Positions 15,970 to 23,835 of a stretch of DNA of 34,876 bases are shown here, piece after piece. The stretch lies in contig JAFTRA010000024.1 of NCBI GenBank assembly GCA_017462485.1, positions 1 through 34,876 on the forward strand, in the 5' to 3' direction. Below the pieces are notes generated by a model that did no database searches, was not told the DNA's origin, and saw only the letters and a list, made by a program, of their open reading frames with translations. Both the position numbers and the translations under genes were made by a program. This stretch comes from Clostridia bacterium (GTDB lineage: Bacteria; Bacillota; Clostridia; Oscillospirales; CAG-272). The stretch's first letter is position 1. The number at the start of each line of letters is the position of its first letter.

Positions 15970-16719
15970 ATGAAGCTTGTATCTTGGAACGTAAACGGAT
16001 TTCGCGCCGTTCTTACTAAAGGATTTGAAGAGATTTTTAATTCGCTTGATGCCGATATTTTTGCCTTGCAGGAAACGAAAATGCAAGAGGGGCAGGCGAA
16101 TTTCGCCCCCGATGGCTATAACGTATATATGAGCTACGCAGAGAAAAAAGGGTATTCCGGAACTGCCGTGTTTGCTAAGCAAAAGCCGCTCTCGGTTTCA
16201 TATGGCATTGACGGTAAGCATACCGACGAGGGAAGAGTTATAACGCTTGAATATGATAATTTTTATTTCGTAACCGCCTACGTTCCCAATGCGCAGGATG
16301 AGCTTCGGCGTATTGCCTACCGTATGGAGTTCGAAGACGATATGCGAGAGTACCTTATTCGGCTTGGTAAAACCAAAAGCGTTATTTATACGGGTGATTT
16401 GAACGTCGCAAAAGAAGAAATTGATATTAAAAATCCCAAGGCAAACGCAGGAAAAGCAGGCTTTTCCGACGAGGAGCGAGGCAAAATGCGTGAGCTTCTC
16501 GCAAGCGGCTTTTCTGATACGTTCAGAACGCTTTATCCCGATACTGTCAAGTATTCCTGGTGGTCATACCGCTTCCACGCGAGAGAAAACAACGCAGGCT
16601 GGCGTCTTGATTACTTTATAGTTTCGAATTCTCTTATGCCGAGGGTAGTGGACTCCAAAATACACAACGACATAATGGGCAGCGACCATTGTCCTGTTGA
16701 GCTTGATATTGATATTTAA
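15970..16719 (+). CDS. exoA: Exodeoxyribonuclease III / AP endonuclease
   Basis: 249 residues, full length for the Xth/ExoA family of the EEP superfamily. Motifs are complete: SWNVNGFRA (metal-binding N), LQETKMQ (catalytic E), TAYVPNAQ (Y), YTGDLNVAKEEID (D and N), SWWSYRFHARENNAGWRLDYF and MGSDHCPVEL (final D and H). The enzyme cuts at abasic sites and degrades one DNA strand 3' to 5' in base-excision repair. The ribosome binding site AAGGAG lies 6 nt before the ATG. It likely shares the nitroreductase transcript. Confidence 0.94.
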   Translation: MKLVSWNVNGFRAVLTKGFEEIFNSLDADIFALQETKMQEGQANFAPDGYNVYMSYAEKKGYSGTAVFAKQKPLSVSYGIDGKHTDEGRVITLEYDNFYFVTAYVPNAQDELRRIAYRMEFEDDMREYLIRLGKTKSVIYTGDLNVAKEEIDIKNPKANAGKAGFSDEERGKMRELLASGFSDTFRTLYPDTVKYSWWSYRFHARENNAGWRLDYFIVSNSLMPRVVDSKIHNDIMGSDHCPVELDIDI

Positions 16720-16832
16720 CCGGGTTTACTATTGCTTTTTGAGGTCTCAATGGAGAGCAGCATTTCAAAATGCGCCAAAAGAATAACTCGGCTTTTAGCT
16801 TCTGCAAATAAATATATTTTTTGAATTTACAA

Positions 16833-16916
16833 AAATCCACCTATAGTAGAAAACACGGCTTATTTTTACATTGCAAAGCAGGGTAATCTACAACAGGTGG
16901 GTTTATTTTTTGCGTT
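16833..16916 (+). terminator. Large imperfect hairpin with T-rich tail
   Basis: 16833-16842 pairs with 16895-16904 (10 bp, one G-U). After a small internal loop, 16846-16850 pairs with 16887-16891. The loop is 36 nt, and TTATTTTTTGCGTTTTTTG follows. It probably ends the nitroreductase-exonuclease unit and lies just before the next promoter. The long loop makes it atypical. Confidence 0.5.
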
Positions 16917-16921
16917 TTTTG

Positions 16922-16930
16922 TGCTATAAT
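16922..16930 (+). promoter_or_regulatory. Extended -10 promoter of the XRE-PfkB gene
   Basis: TGC followed by a perfect TATAAT (16925-16930). No good -35 hexamer is seen at 17 bp (TTTATT), which is acceptable for an extended -10 promoter. The start codon follows 29 bp downstream. Confidence 0.55.
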
Positions 16931-16959
16931 TGACTCGTAAAAAAAGAACGGAGAGTGTT

Positions 16960-18177
16960 ATGGACCCTAAAAGCATTGGAAAAACTATTGCTTCCTTACG
17001 AAAGAAGCAAGGACTTACTCAAAGCGAGCTTGCGCAAAAGCTTAACGTGAGCAATAAGGCGGTAAGCAAGTGGGAAAACGGTCTGTGTTACCCGGATATT
17101 GAGCTTTTTCCCATGATTGCGTCTCTTTTTGGTGTTTCCGCTGATTATTTGATGATGAAGAAAAAAGGAATCGGAGTAGCGGGAACGATAGTTATCGATA
17201 TAGTAAAAAGCATAGATTCATATCCAACGATTGGAACTCTTACCAACATAACTTCCGTCTCGTCTGCGGTAGGCGGATGCGTATCAAACGTTGGCATAGA
17301 TCTTGCGAGAATGGACCCTCAGCTATCCGTGTCGGGATACGGAAAAATCGGAAATGATGAGAATGGCAGATTTATACTTTCGAAGCTTGTCGAAAACGGA
17401 GTAAATATAGACGGTATCGTATATTCAAAAGATCGTGGAACAAGCTTTACGGACGTAATGAGCATACCTGCCGGTGAGAGAACCTTCTTCCATACCAGAG
17501 GCGCAAACGCAGAGTTTTGCCCCGAGGACATTGACGTAAAAAAGTTGAATTGCGATATATTCCACATAGGCTATATTCTTTTGATGGACAAATTGGACGC
17601 TCCCGACAGTGAATACGGTACTGTATTGGCAAGACTTTTGGCAGACGTACAGCGTGAGGGAATTATGACCTCGGTGGATATGGTAAGTCAAAGTGACGGC
17701 AACTACGCCGATAAGGTTATACCTGCTTTGAAATATTGCAATTATTTCATTGTCAACGAAATAGAAATATGCGGTATATTCGGTCTTTCTCCCCGCAAAG
17801 AAAACGGTGAGATAGACGTATCCTGTGTGCGCCGCGCTATGAAGCTTGCGGCTGAAAACGGTGTCAGCACCAAAGTAATCGTTCACGCAAAGGAAATAAG
17901 CTTCCTTTACGACGTCAAGTCGGGTGATTTTATCTCCATGCCATCGCTCAAAATTCCTAAGGAGGAGATACTCGGCAGCGTTGGTGCCGGCGACGCATTC
18001 TGCGCAGGTTGCCTTTACGGACTCTATCATCACTATACGGATAAGAAAATACTTGAGTTCGCTTCCGCAGCCGCTGCTTGCAATCTCTTTGCCGCAAATT
18101 CGATAGACGGAATGCGCTCCGCTGAAGAGATACTTAAGATGCCGGAAAAATACGGCAGATTAGAATTGACGCACTGA
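16960..18177 (+). CDS. HTH-XRE domain fused to PfkB-type carbohydrate kinase
   Basis: 405 residues from the ATG at 16960 (GGAG in good position; the in-frame extension upstream has no such site and overlaps the promoter). Residues 7-62 are a Cro/C1-type helix-turn-helix (IASLRKKQGLTQSELAQKL, NVSNKAVSKWENG, YPDIELFPMIASLFGVSADY). From about residue 72 a complete ribokinase/PfkB fold follows: GIGVAGTIVIDIV, AVGGCVSNVGIDLAR (substrate glycines), YGKIGNDENG, and SVGAGDAFCAG with catalytic D345 and the anion hole. A DNA-binding domain on an intact sugar kinase suggests a self-contained sensor: kinase state or substrate binding could tune DNA binding. The next gene, a class II aldolase, suits a kinase-aldolase pair for a keto-sugar phosphate. 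The substrate is unknown. Confidence 0.87.
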   Translation: MDPKSIGKTIASLRKKQGLTQSELAQKLNVSNKAVSKWENGLCYPDIELFPMIASLFGVSADYLMMKKKGIGVAGTIVIDIVKSIDSYPTIGTLTNITSVSSAVGGCVSNVGIDLARMDPQLSVSGYGKIGNDENGRFILSKLVENGVNIDGIVYSKDRGTSFTDVMSIPAGERTFFHTRGANAEFCPEDIDVKKLNCDIFHIGYILLMDKLDAPDSEYGTVLARLLADVQREGIMTSVDMVSQSDGNYADKVIPALKYCNYFIVNEIEICGIFGLSPRKENGEIDVSCVRRAMKLAAENGVSTKVIVHAKEISFLYDVKSGDFISMPSLKIPKEEILGSVGAGDAFCAGCLYGLYHHYTDKKILEFASAAAACNLFAANSIDGMRSAEEILKMPEKYGRLELTH

Positions 18178-18275
18178 AATGAAAAGAAAAGCTTACAAAA
18201 ATAGGCAAACAAGCTAACGTTCTACACGAAAAGGTAAAAATTAAATAACGATTTCATAGGAAAGGAATACATATT

Positions 18276-19127
18276 ATGCTTGTAAATCTTAACGACGTTT
18301 TGTACGACGCTCAGAAAAACGGATACGGAGTAGGACTTTTCAATACTACCGATACCGATATGCTTGAGGCTGTAATTTCAGCCGCGGAGGAGCTTCGCTC
18401 TCCCGTTATCATAGGAACTGCCGAGGTGCTTCTTCCTTACGGTGAGCTTAGCCTTGTAGCTCCCGCTTTTGTAAGCGCGGCGAAGAGGGCAACCGTACCC
18501 GTAGTTCTCCATTATGACCACGGCGTTACATTTGAGCGCTGTATGGAAGCGCTTAAGCTTGGTTTTTCCAGCGTTATGTTTGACGGCTCTGCTGACGATG
18601 TTGAAGAAAACCTTAAAAACACCAGAGAAATCGTAAAAATAGCGCACTCCTTCGGCGCAACCGTCGAGGGTGAAATAGGCCACGTAGGTCAGGCATCCAG
18701 CTCTGATAACGAGGTAACCGATATGTACACCACTCCCGACGAAGCAGAGGCATTCGTTGCAGCAACAGGCGTTGACGCTCTTGCTGTTGCAATAGGAACT
18801 GCTCACGGAGCATATAAGAGCGCTCCCAAGCTCGATATCGAGCGTCTTGCCGCTATCCGTGAAAGAATTCAGACGCCCCTTGTTCTTCACGGCGGCTCGG
18901 GACTCTCCGACGACGATTTCAGAAACACTATCAAGAACGGTATAGCAAAGGTAAACATCTTCACCGACCTTTGCATAGCAGGCGAGCACGCTATGCGTGA
19001 TAATGCGTCCGACGGCTCTCGCGGTATGTACGGATATCTTGAAACGAGAAACGCAAAGGTTGCGGCTATGAAGGAAGAGGTTAAGAAGAAAATGCTCCTC
19101 TTCGGCTCCGCAGGCCGCGTGAAATAA
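18276..19127 (+). CDS. Class II (zinc) ketose-bisphosphate aldolase
   Basis: 283 residues, in the range of fructose- and tagatose-bisphosphate aldolases of class II. Key residues are present: HYDHG (H79, catalytic D81, zinc ligand H82), EGEIGHVG (E131/E133), GTAHG (zinc H177), VLHGGSG (zinc H205) and the phosphate-binding KVNIFTD. It splits a 1,6-type ketose bisphosphate into dihydroxyacetone phosphate and an aldehyde phosphate. The start has AGGAAAGGA in front. It follows the XRE-PfkB kinase by 98 bp with no terminator between, so the kinase product may feed it. Fructose and tagatose forms cannot be separated by eye. Confidence 0.9.
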   Translation: MLVNLNDVLYDAQKNGYGVGLFNTTDTDMLEAVISAAEELRSPVIIGTAEVLLPYGELSLVAPAFVSAAKRATVPVVLHYDHGVTFERCMEALKLGFSSVMFDGSADDVEENLKNTREIVKIAHSFGATVEGEIGHVGQASSSDNEVTDMYTTPDEAEAFVAATGVDALAVAIGTAHGAYKSAPKLDIERLAAIRERIQTPLVLHGGSGLSDDDFRNTIKNGIAKVNIFTDLCIAGEHAMRDNASDGSRGMYGYLETRNAKVAAMKEEVKKKMLLFGSAGRVK

Positions 19128-19143
19128 TAGTTAAATAAAAGTG

Positions 19144-19181
19144 AAAGGATAAGTCCGCTATATGCCGACCTATCCTTTTAT
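19144..19181 (+). terminator. Probable terminator after the aldolase
   Basis: AAAGGATA (19144-19151) pairs with TATCCTTT (19171-19178) around an 18-nt loop, followed by TTATTAG. The stem is short and AT-rich, so the call is moderate. Confidence 0.5.
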
Positions 19182-19193
19182 TAGCTGGAATGT

Positions 19194-19273
19194 TTTCTCA
19201 AAACTGTGAGAAATGTTGAGAATTTTCCAATATTAAGAACGCTATTGCGAGGAAAAATAAAATGTTTTATACT
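19194..19273 (+). promoter_or_regulatory. DeoR-linked operator and promoter of the GH2 gene
   Basis: TTTCTCA (19194-19200) and TGAGAAA (19207-19213) form an inverted repeat with a 6-nt gap. A further direct TGAGAA copy starts 10 bp on (19217). From 19207 to 19250 the sequence is identical to 22599-22642, upstream of the dehydrogenase operon. The block ends in the -35 element TTGCGA (19245-19250); 17 bp later comes TATACT (19268-19273). The repeated block therefore carries both promoter and probable binding sites. The divergently encoded DeoR-type protein is the likely binder (inference). Confidence 0.7.
19207..19250 (+). repeat. 44-bp direct repeat, copy 1
   Basis: Identical over 44 bp to 22599-22642. 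Outside the block similarity drops, but promoter spacing is kept. Two exact copies in front of two transcription units, one next to a DeoR-family gene, mark a shared regulatory module rather than a mobile repeat. Confidence 0.9.
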
Positions 19274-19329
19274 TTCAGTAGAAGCGTTGTGATATGATTA
19301 GCCTCAACCTTGGCGGAGTCAATAATAAC

Positions 19330-19412
19330 AATGCGTAGCATTTTATAACTCATAACTTGCCCATAGGGCAATTATAACTGCAGCGTGAATACTCCATTAA
19401 GAGTATCACGCT
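19330..19412 (+). ncRNA. Structured 5' leader of the GH2 gene (three hairpins)
   Basis: Between the promoter and the ribosome binding site lie three consecutive hairpins. AATGC-GTA-GCATT is near 19330. TTGCCC-ATA-GGGCAA is near 19359. A 12-bp stem with one bulged A pairs 19382-19394 with 19401-19412 around the loop CATTAA. The last ends 7 nt before AGGAGGT (19420-19426). None is followed by a T run. No known riboswitch class is recognised. The 160-nt leader is unusually long for this window. Confidence 0.5.
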
Positions 19413-19434
19413 ACTCATTAGGAGGTTCTACAGT

Positions 19435-21585
19435 ATGAGATTTAATCAAATTTGGAGCGGTAGAAATTGCACAAAGGCCGCAGATGAATGGTTTTTTGTA
19501 AGTGTTCCCGGAAATATACAGTATGATTACGGTGTTTTTCATAATTTTGATGATTTAAATTATTCCGACAATTACAAGCAATTTATTCCATTAGAGGACG
19601 ACCATTGGGAATACAGAGCTGTTCTGTCCTATGATAAAAGAGAAGACGAGCGCGTTTTCTTTGTCAGCGGCGGTATTGATTACAAATACGACGTACATAT
19701 AAACGGAGAAAAAATCTATTCATACGAGGGGATGTTCCGTGGCTTTGAGGTGGATTTGACCGAGAAGCTGAACGGTAGAGAGGATATTCTTACTATTCAC
19801 ATCTATCCTCACCCAAAATCCACAGGCGGTAGAGTTAACACTCGTGACGAAGCTGATCAGAGCTGCAAGCCTCCGCTTTCATACGGTTGGGATTTTAATC
19901 CCCGGCTGCTTAACTCGGGAATGTGGGAAGAATCCTACATTGAGACGCGCGGAAAATCTTATATCGGAAATACCGAGGTTATGGCAAAGCTCTCCGACGA
20001 TCTCGCGGTAGGTAGGGTTACCTTTAATTTTACTTGCGAGATTCCTTGTAAGACCGCCATTTACGATATGGACGGAAATCTCGTTTACGAGGGAACAGAC
20101 AGAGAGGTCACGGTAAATAATCCTTCGCTCTGGTGGTGTAACGGGCAAGGCACACCATATCTCTACCGATGGGAGATTTCCAACGAAAGTGAAAGCCGAA
20201 GCGGCAATCTCGGCTTCCGTACACTTCGCCTAGTGCGGAACAAAACCGAGACTCTCACGTCATTCCCAAAGGGAAGATACGCAGCTCCCATTACCGTGGA
20301 GCTTAACGGCAGACGCATTTTTGCCAAGGGAACCAACTGGGTAGCTCCCGCACTTTTCTGGGGACATTTGAATGAGGAAATATACGAGGAGCATATAAGG
20401 CTCGCTCACGACGCAAATATGAATATGATTCGTATGCACGCCGGCTCGGGCAGACCAAAGAGATTCTTCTATGATATGTGCGATCGCTACGGTATTCTTC
20501 TCTGGCAGGAATTTCCTCTTGCATGCAACAATTACGTAGCAACTCCGCGTTATATGGAGATTCTGAAGTCCGAGGCAACGGCTATCGTCACCGATTTTCG
20601 CCATCACCCTTGTCTTGCGTTCTGGTGCGGAGGCAACGAGCTGTTCAATGACTGGTCGGGTATGGACGAGCAGTCTCACGCCCTTAGACTTCTAAATAAA
20701 ATTTGCTTTGAGTTGGACTATGATCGTCCATTCATATACACTTCACCTCTCATCGGCATGGCGCACGGTGGATATACGTTTTACGACGAGCAGCAAGGAG
20801 GAGAAACTCTACGGGCGTTCCAAAACTCCGAAAATACGGCTTATCCCGAATTCGGTATTCCGTCCATCACTAACGCAGAGCTTTTGCGCAAGGTGATTCC
20901 AGAGGATGAAATAGCCTTTCCTATCCCATATACGAAATCATGGATTACACATCACGGATTTGATGCATGGGGACACCAAAGGTGGCTTTGCCAGGACGTT
21001 CTTGCGCGTTACTTCCCCAGGGCGACTACTCTTGAGGAAATGGTTGCACAATCAGAATGGCTTCAAAGTGAGGGTTATCGAGGTTTATTTGAAGAGATGC
21101 GCCGTCAGTGGCCCAGATGTAGCATGGCGCTCAACTGGTGCTTTAACGAGCCCTGGACCACAGTTGGAAACAATACTCTCCTAGCTTTCCCATCTCATCC
21201 AAAGCCTTCGTATTATACTGTCAAGAGCGCATTGCGTCCGACAATTTTCAGCGCAAAGATTGAAAAATTCGTCTGGCTCGCGGGCGAGACCTTTGAGGCA
21301 GAGATATGGCTTCTTAACGATTCACCGTATTCGGCAAAGGGAACTGTACGAGTTACGCTAACGCTCGGAGAAGAAACCGTTGAGCTTTTGGAGTGGCGCG
21401 CCGATACTACGGAAAATGCCAACAAGCAGGGTCCCACAGTACGTTTCAAGCTGCCGAAAATCGACGGTATTGACCGATTGACTTTAAATCTTATTGCCGA
21501 GAACGGAATGGAAAATGAGTACGTTTACCAATACCGTCCAACCAAAAAGATAGTCAACCTTCGTGCCAATAACGGAGTAGAATGA
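19435..21585 (+). CDS. Glycoside hydrolase family 2 protein, beta-mannosidase-like
   Basis: 716 residues, no signal peptide, so cytoplasmic. Residues of about 1-170 form the sugar-binding jelly-roll (ending SYGWDFNPRLLNSGMWEE), about 175-285 the immunoglobulin-like domain, and about 290-600 the TIM barrel. FWCGGNELF holds the acid/base E402, and AYPEFGIPS the likely nucleophile E472. GTNWVAP, RMHAGSGRPKRFFYDMCDRYGI and WQEFPLAC are typical of the beta-mannosidase branch. It would trim a non-reducing mannose or similar beta-linked sugar from imported oligosaccharides. AGGAGGT lies 8 nt before the ATG. Its promoter block matches that of the dehydrogenase operon. No transporter is seen nearby. 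Confidence 0.88.
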   Translation: MRFNQIWSGRNCTKAADEWFFVSVPGNIQYDYGVFHNFDDLNYSDNYKQFIPLEDDHWEYRAVLSYDKREDERVFFVSGGIDYKYDVHINGEKIYSYEGMFRGFEVDLTEKLNGREDILTIHIYPHPKSTGGRVNTRDEADQSCKPPLSYGWDFNPRLLNSGMWEESYIETRGKSYIGNTEVMAKLSDDLAVGRVTFNFTCEIPCKTAIYDMDGNLVYEGTDREVTVNNPSLWWCNGQGTPYLYRWEISNESESRSGNLGFRTLRLVRNKTETLTSFPKGRYAAPITVELNGRRIFAKGTNWVAPALFWGHLNEEIYEEHIRLAHDANMNMIRMHAGSGRPKRFFYDMCDRYGILLWQEFPLACNNYVATPRYMEILKSEATAIVTDFRHHPCLAFWCGGNELFNDWSGMDEQSHALRLLNKICFELDYDRPFIYTSPLIGMAHGGYTFYDEQQGGETLRAFQNSENTAYPEFGIPSITNAELLRKVIPEDEIAFPIPYTKSWITHHGFDAWGHQRWLCQDVLARYFPRATTLEEMVAQSEWLQSEGYRGLFEEMRRQWPRCSMALNWCFNEPWTTVGNNTLLAFPSHPKPSYYTVKSALRPTIFSAKIEKFVWLAGETFEAEIWLLNDSPYSAKGTVRVTLTLGEETVELLEWRADTTENANKQGPTVRFKLPKIDGIDRLTLNLIAENGMENEYVYQYRPTKKIVNLRANNGVE

Positions 21586-21604
21586 TGTAAAAATTCAAAA
21601 TAAA

Positions 21605-21664
21605 AAGCGGATGATCATTTTCCTGATTTAACCTTGACAGGAAATTGGTATCCGCTTGTTTTTT
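21605..21664 (+). terminator. Strong intrinsic terminator after GH2
   Basis: Outer stem AAGCGGAT (21605-21612) with ATCCGCTT (21650-21657); inner stem TTTCCTG (21619-21625) with CAGGAAA (21638-21644); then GTTTTTTG. The remaining 115 bp to the convergent deoR gene show only a weak AT-rich hairpin near 21757-21777. Confidence 0.85.
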
Positions 21665-21779
21665 GTTCTAATATTAACGGTAGTCTTTTATTGAATTGAG
21701 CGAGTCCGTCCGTTGAAGCTACTGCCGTAGGTCTGTGCTTTAGCTTGGATAAAATAAACCGATATTTTATAGGTTTGTA

Positions 21780-22526
21780 TTATTCCTTCGCCACCACAAA
21801 TTCGGTTTTGGGATAGGATTCCTTAGTTTCATCGGGAAAGTCGTAATCGCTTATGACACAGTCAACCTCGGAAAAGTCGCAGAATATGGCTTGGAACGGC
21901 TGGTCTATCTTGTTGTGGTCCACGAGATAGAAAACTCGGGCGGCATTATTAGCTATTGTTTTGAAAAGAAGGTCATAAATACCGGCTGATATCAATCCAT
22001 CCCGAGTGACTGCTCCTGTTGCAAAGAACATTTTGTCAACTCTGTACCTTGAGGCGTTTTGTACGGTTTCCGTGCCGCAAAGCATACATGGCGCCTCAAC
22101 GACGGTGCCGCCAAGGCAAATAACCTTTACGTCGTGAACGGAGAGGTTGGCAGCGAGAAAAATGTTATTTGTAATAACCGTTAAATTCTTTTTGCCGATC
22201 AGATATTGCTCCATACACTGAGCGGTGGTTGAGCTGTCAATATAAATCGTATCGCCGTCCTGCACAAATGAAGAAGCCATACGTCCTATGAGCTTTTTTA
22301 CTGTATGCATCTTGTGCGCGCGGAAGGGGATCGTTACGTATTTCGTACGAACGGGCTCAACTCCTCCGTAACTGCGGATTATAAGCTGACGTTTTTCCAG
22401 TGCGTTTAGGTCTCGGTTGATAGTTGCAGAGCTGTATTGCAAAGCGCCTATCAGATGCTTTACCGTAACGTACCCTTGCTGCTCTAGTATATCAAGTATT
22501 TGCTCTTGCCTTTCCTTTGAGGTCAT
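21780..22526 (-). CDS. DeoR/GlpR-family sugar-sensing transcription regulator
   Basis: 248 residues, standard length. Residues 1-57 are the DeoR winged helix-turn-helix (RQEQILDILEQQGYVTVKHL, SSATINRDLNALEKRQLIIR, SYGG). Residues of about 75-235 are the DeoR C-terminal sensor, related to sugar-phosphate isomerases: GDTIYIDSSTT for phosphate binding, VITNN, LGGTV, ATGAVTRDG and YLVDHNKI. It normally represses a sugar-catabolic operon until a phosphorylated sugar binds. GGGGAG precedes the ATG. It is convergent with the GH2 gene and divergent from the dehydrogenase operon, and probably controls both and itself. Confidence 0.92.
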   Translation of the reverse strand: MTSKERQEQILDILEQQGYVTVKHLIGALQYSSATINRDLNALEKRQLIIRSYGGVEPVRTKYVTIPFRAHKMHTVKKLIGRMASSFVQDGDTIYIDSSTTAQCMEQYLIGKKNLTVITNNIFLAANLSVHDVKVICLGGTVVEAPCMLCGTETVQNASRYRVDKMFFATGAVTRDGLISAGIYDLLFKTIANNAARVFYLVDHNKIDQPFQAIFCDFSEVDCVISDYDFPDETKESYPKTEFVVAKE

Positions 22527-22561
22527 AGCTCTACTCCCCTTACGTATGTGTTGTTTTCTTT

Positions 22562-22590
22562 ATTATATCATCATTTTCTCAAAAATGCAA
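22562..22590 (-). promoter_or_regulatory. Promoter of the deoR-type gene, overlapped by an operator half-site
   Basis: On the minus strand: TTGCAT (22590-22585), a 17-bp spacer, TATAAT (22567-22562). The half-site TGAGAAA (22581-22575) lies inside the spacer, so a bound regulator would also shut off its own gene. Confidence 0.7.
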
Positions 22591-22665
22591 CACATAAATG
22601 AGAAATGTTGAGAATTTTCCAATATTAAGAACGCTATTGCGAAGAAAGTTGAAATGTTGTATGCT
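22575..22665 (+). promoter_or_regulatory. DeoR-linked operator and promoter of the catabolic operon
   Basis: Half-sites TTTCTCA (22575-22581) and TGAGAAA (22599-22605) form an inverted repeat with a 17-nt gap, against 6 nt in front of the GH2 gene. The 11-bp difference is one helical turn. The common 44-bp block follows, ending in -35 TTGCGA (22637-22642), then 17 bp and TATGCT (22660-22665). An 85-nt leader with only a small GTCG/CGAC hairpin precedes the first gene. Confidence 0.7.
22599..22642 (+). repeat. 44-bp direct repeat, copy 2
   Basis: Exact copy of 19207-19250. It contains two direct TGAGAA elements 10 bp apart and ends in the -35 hexamer of the operon promoter. Confidence 0.9.
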
Positions 22666-22757
22666 TTTAATAGGACGTATTCCATGAATTTGAAAGACGA
22701 GTCGATACGACCGATTTAAAGAATAACAAATCAATATTGTAATAGAGGAGAAAATGC

Positions 22758-23807
22758 ATGAAAATTGTTGCAGTAAGCGATCATTTTGTGAGAACGGAGC
22801 ATTACGAGGCTTGCTTTGCGAAGTATCCGGAGTACGAGTTGAAAACCATATTTTTTGGAACAGAGGACCGCATTGAAATGCGTGATATATTCCACAAAAT
22901 TGAACGTAACGGCCCTGAGGCATGGCCAATCCCCGACGAGCTTTACGAGGCTGTTGAGGATGCCGACGTGCTTATGGTTCACACCTGTCCCGTCCCTGCC
23001 TCACTTATTGCTCGCGCTAAAAAGCTTCGCGCTATACTAACAAATCGCGGAGGACTTGAAAACATAGCAGTTGATGAGGCAACGAAGCGCGGAATTCCCG
23101 TGCTTAATAACCCTGCGCATAATTCTAACGGAGTATGCGAGCTTGCGATTGGATTGATGATTACCGAAACGCGTAACGTAGCGCGCTCTCATATGGGACT
23201 TATGCAGGGAAATTGGCGCGAAAATTTTTACAATACCGGTAACATCTGGGAGCTTAAAGGCAAGACTGTTGGTATAGTTGGCTTTGGTAACATAGGTCAC
23301 CTTATGGCAGAGCGACTCTACGTATCCTTTGGATGCAACGTGCTTGTAAATGACATCTGTATTGATCCCGAGGATGAACTGCTTGCAAAGTATCCCGAAA
23401 TCAAGGTGGTGGATCTTCCAACCCTTATGCGTGAGAGCGACGTTGTAACGTTGCACGCAAGAAACGAGAACGTTATCCTTGATCGCGAGATGCTTTCGCT
23501 TATGCGTCCCCACGCATTCTTTATCAATACCGCTCGTGCGCATATGGTTGACTACGATGCACTCTACGAGCTTCTGCGTGACCGTAAGATAATGGGCGCA
23601 GCAATTGAGGTTCACCCCGTTGAGCCGCTTTCGGAGGATTATCCATTCCTCAAGCTTGATAACGTAACCTTGACCACGCACCGCGGCGGAGATACTATAA
23701 ATGCGTACAGTGACAGCCCCGAAATGCTTGTTCAGGATTATGCCCGTTATCGCAACGGCGGAAAGGTGCGCTTCTTTGTAAATTCCGAGGTTGGCTTTGG
23801 CAAATAA
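22758..23807 (+). CDS. D-isomer-specific 2-hydroxyacid dehydrogenase family protein
   Basis: 349 residues. The NAD-binding domain starts near residue 168 with VGIVGFGNIGHL (GxGxxG). The catalytic triad of the family is seen in order: R in NTARAHMVDYDAL, E in AAIEVHPVEPL, H in TTHRGGDT. HNSNGVCELAIGLM matches the conserved hinge. Members oxidise D-2-hydroxyacids or reduce 2-keto acids; D-3-phosphoglycerate and D-lactate dehydrogenases are relatives. In this operon it could act on the lactaldehyde/lactate side of a deoxy-sugar route or on a sugar acid (inference). AGAGGAG lies 7 nt before the ATG. It is the first gene of a five-gene operon. Confidence 0.88.
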   Translation: MKIVAVSDHFVRTEHYEACFAKYPEYELKTIFFGTEDRIEMRDIFHKIERNGPEAWPIPDELYEAVEDADVLMVHTCPVPASLIARAKKLRAILTNRGGLENIAVDEATKRGIPVLNNPAHNSNGVCELAIGLMITETRNVARSHMGLMQGNWRENFYNTGNIWELKGKTVGIVGFGNIGHLMAERLYVSFGCNVLVNDICIDPEDELLAKYPEIKVVDLPTLMRESDVVTLHARNENVILDREMLSLMRPHAFFINTARAHMVDYDALYELLRDRKIMGAAIEVHPVEPLSEDYPFLKLDNVTLTTHRGGDTINAYSDSPEMLVQDYARYRNGGKVRFFVNSEVGFGK

Positions 23808-23835
23808 TGCAGTCTTTGAATAGAAGGAGAATTTT

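Noticed and set aside
17425-18989. Minus-strand frames of about 200 codons opposite the PfkB and aldolase genes
   Set aside because: Antisense shadows; the plus-strand proteins have complete catalytic motifs.
19207-22642. The 44-bp repeats as ends of a mobile element around GH2 and deoR
   Set aside because: No transposase lies between them, and both copies sit at equivalent promoter positions with correct -35/-10 spacing, so a shared regulatory block explains them better.
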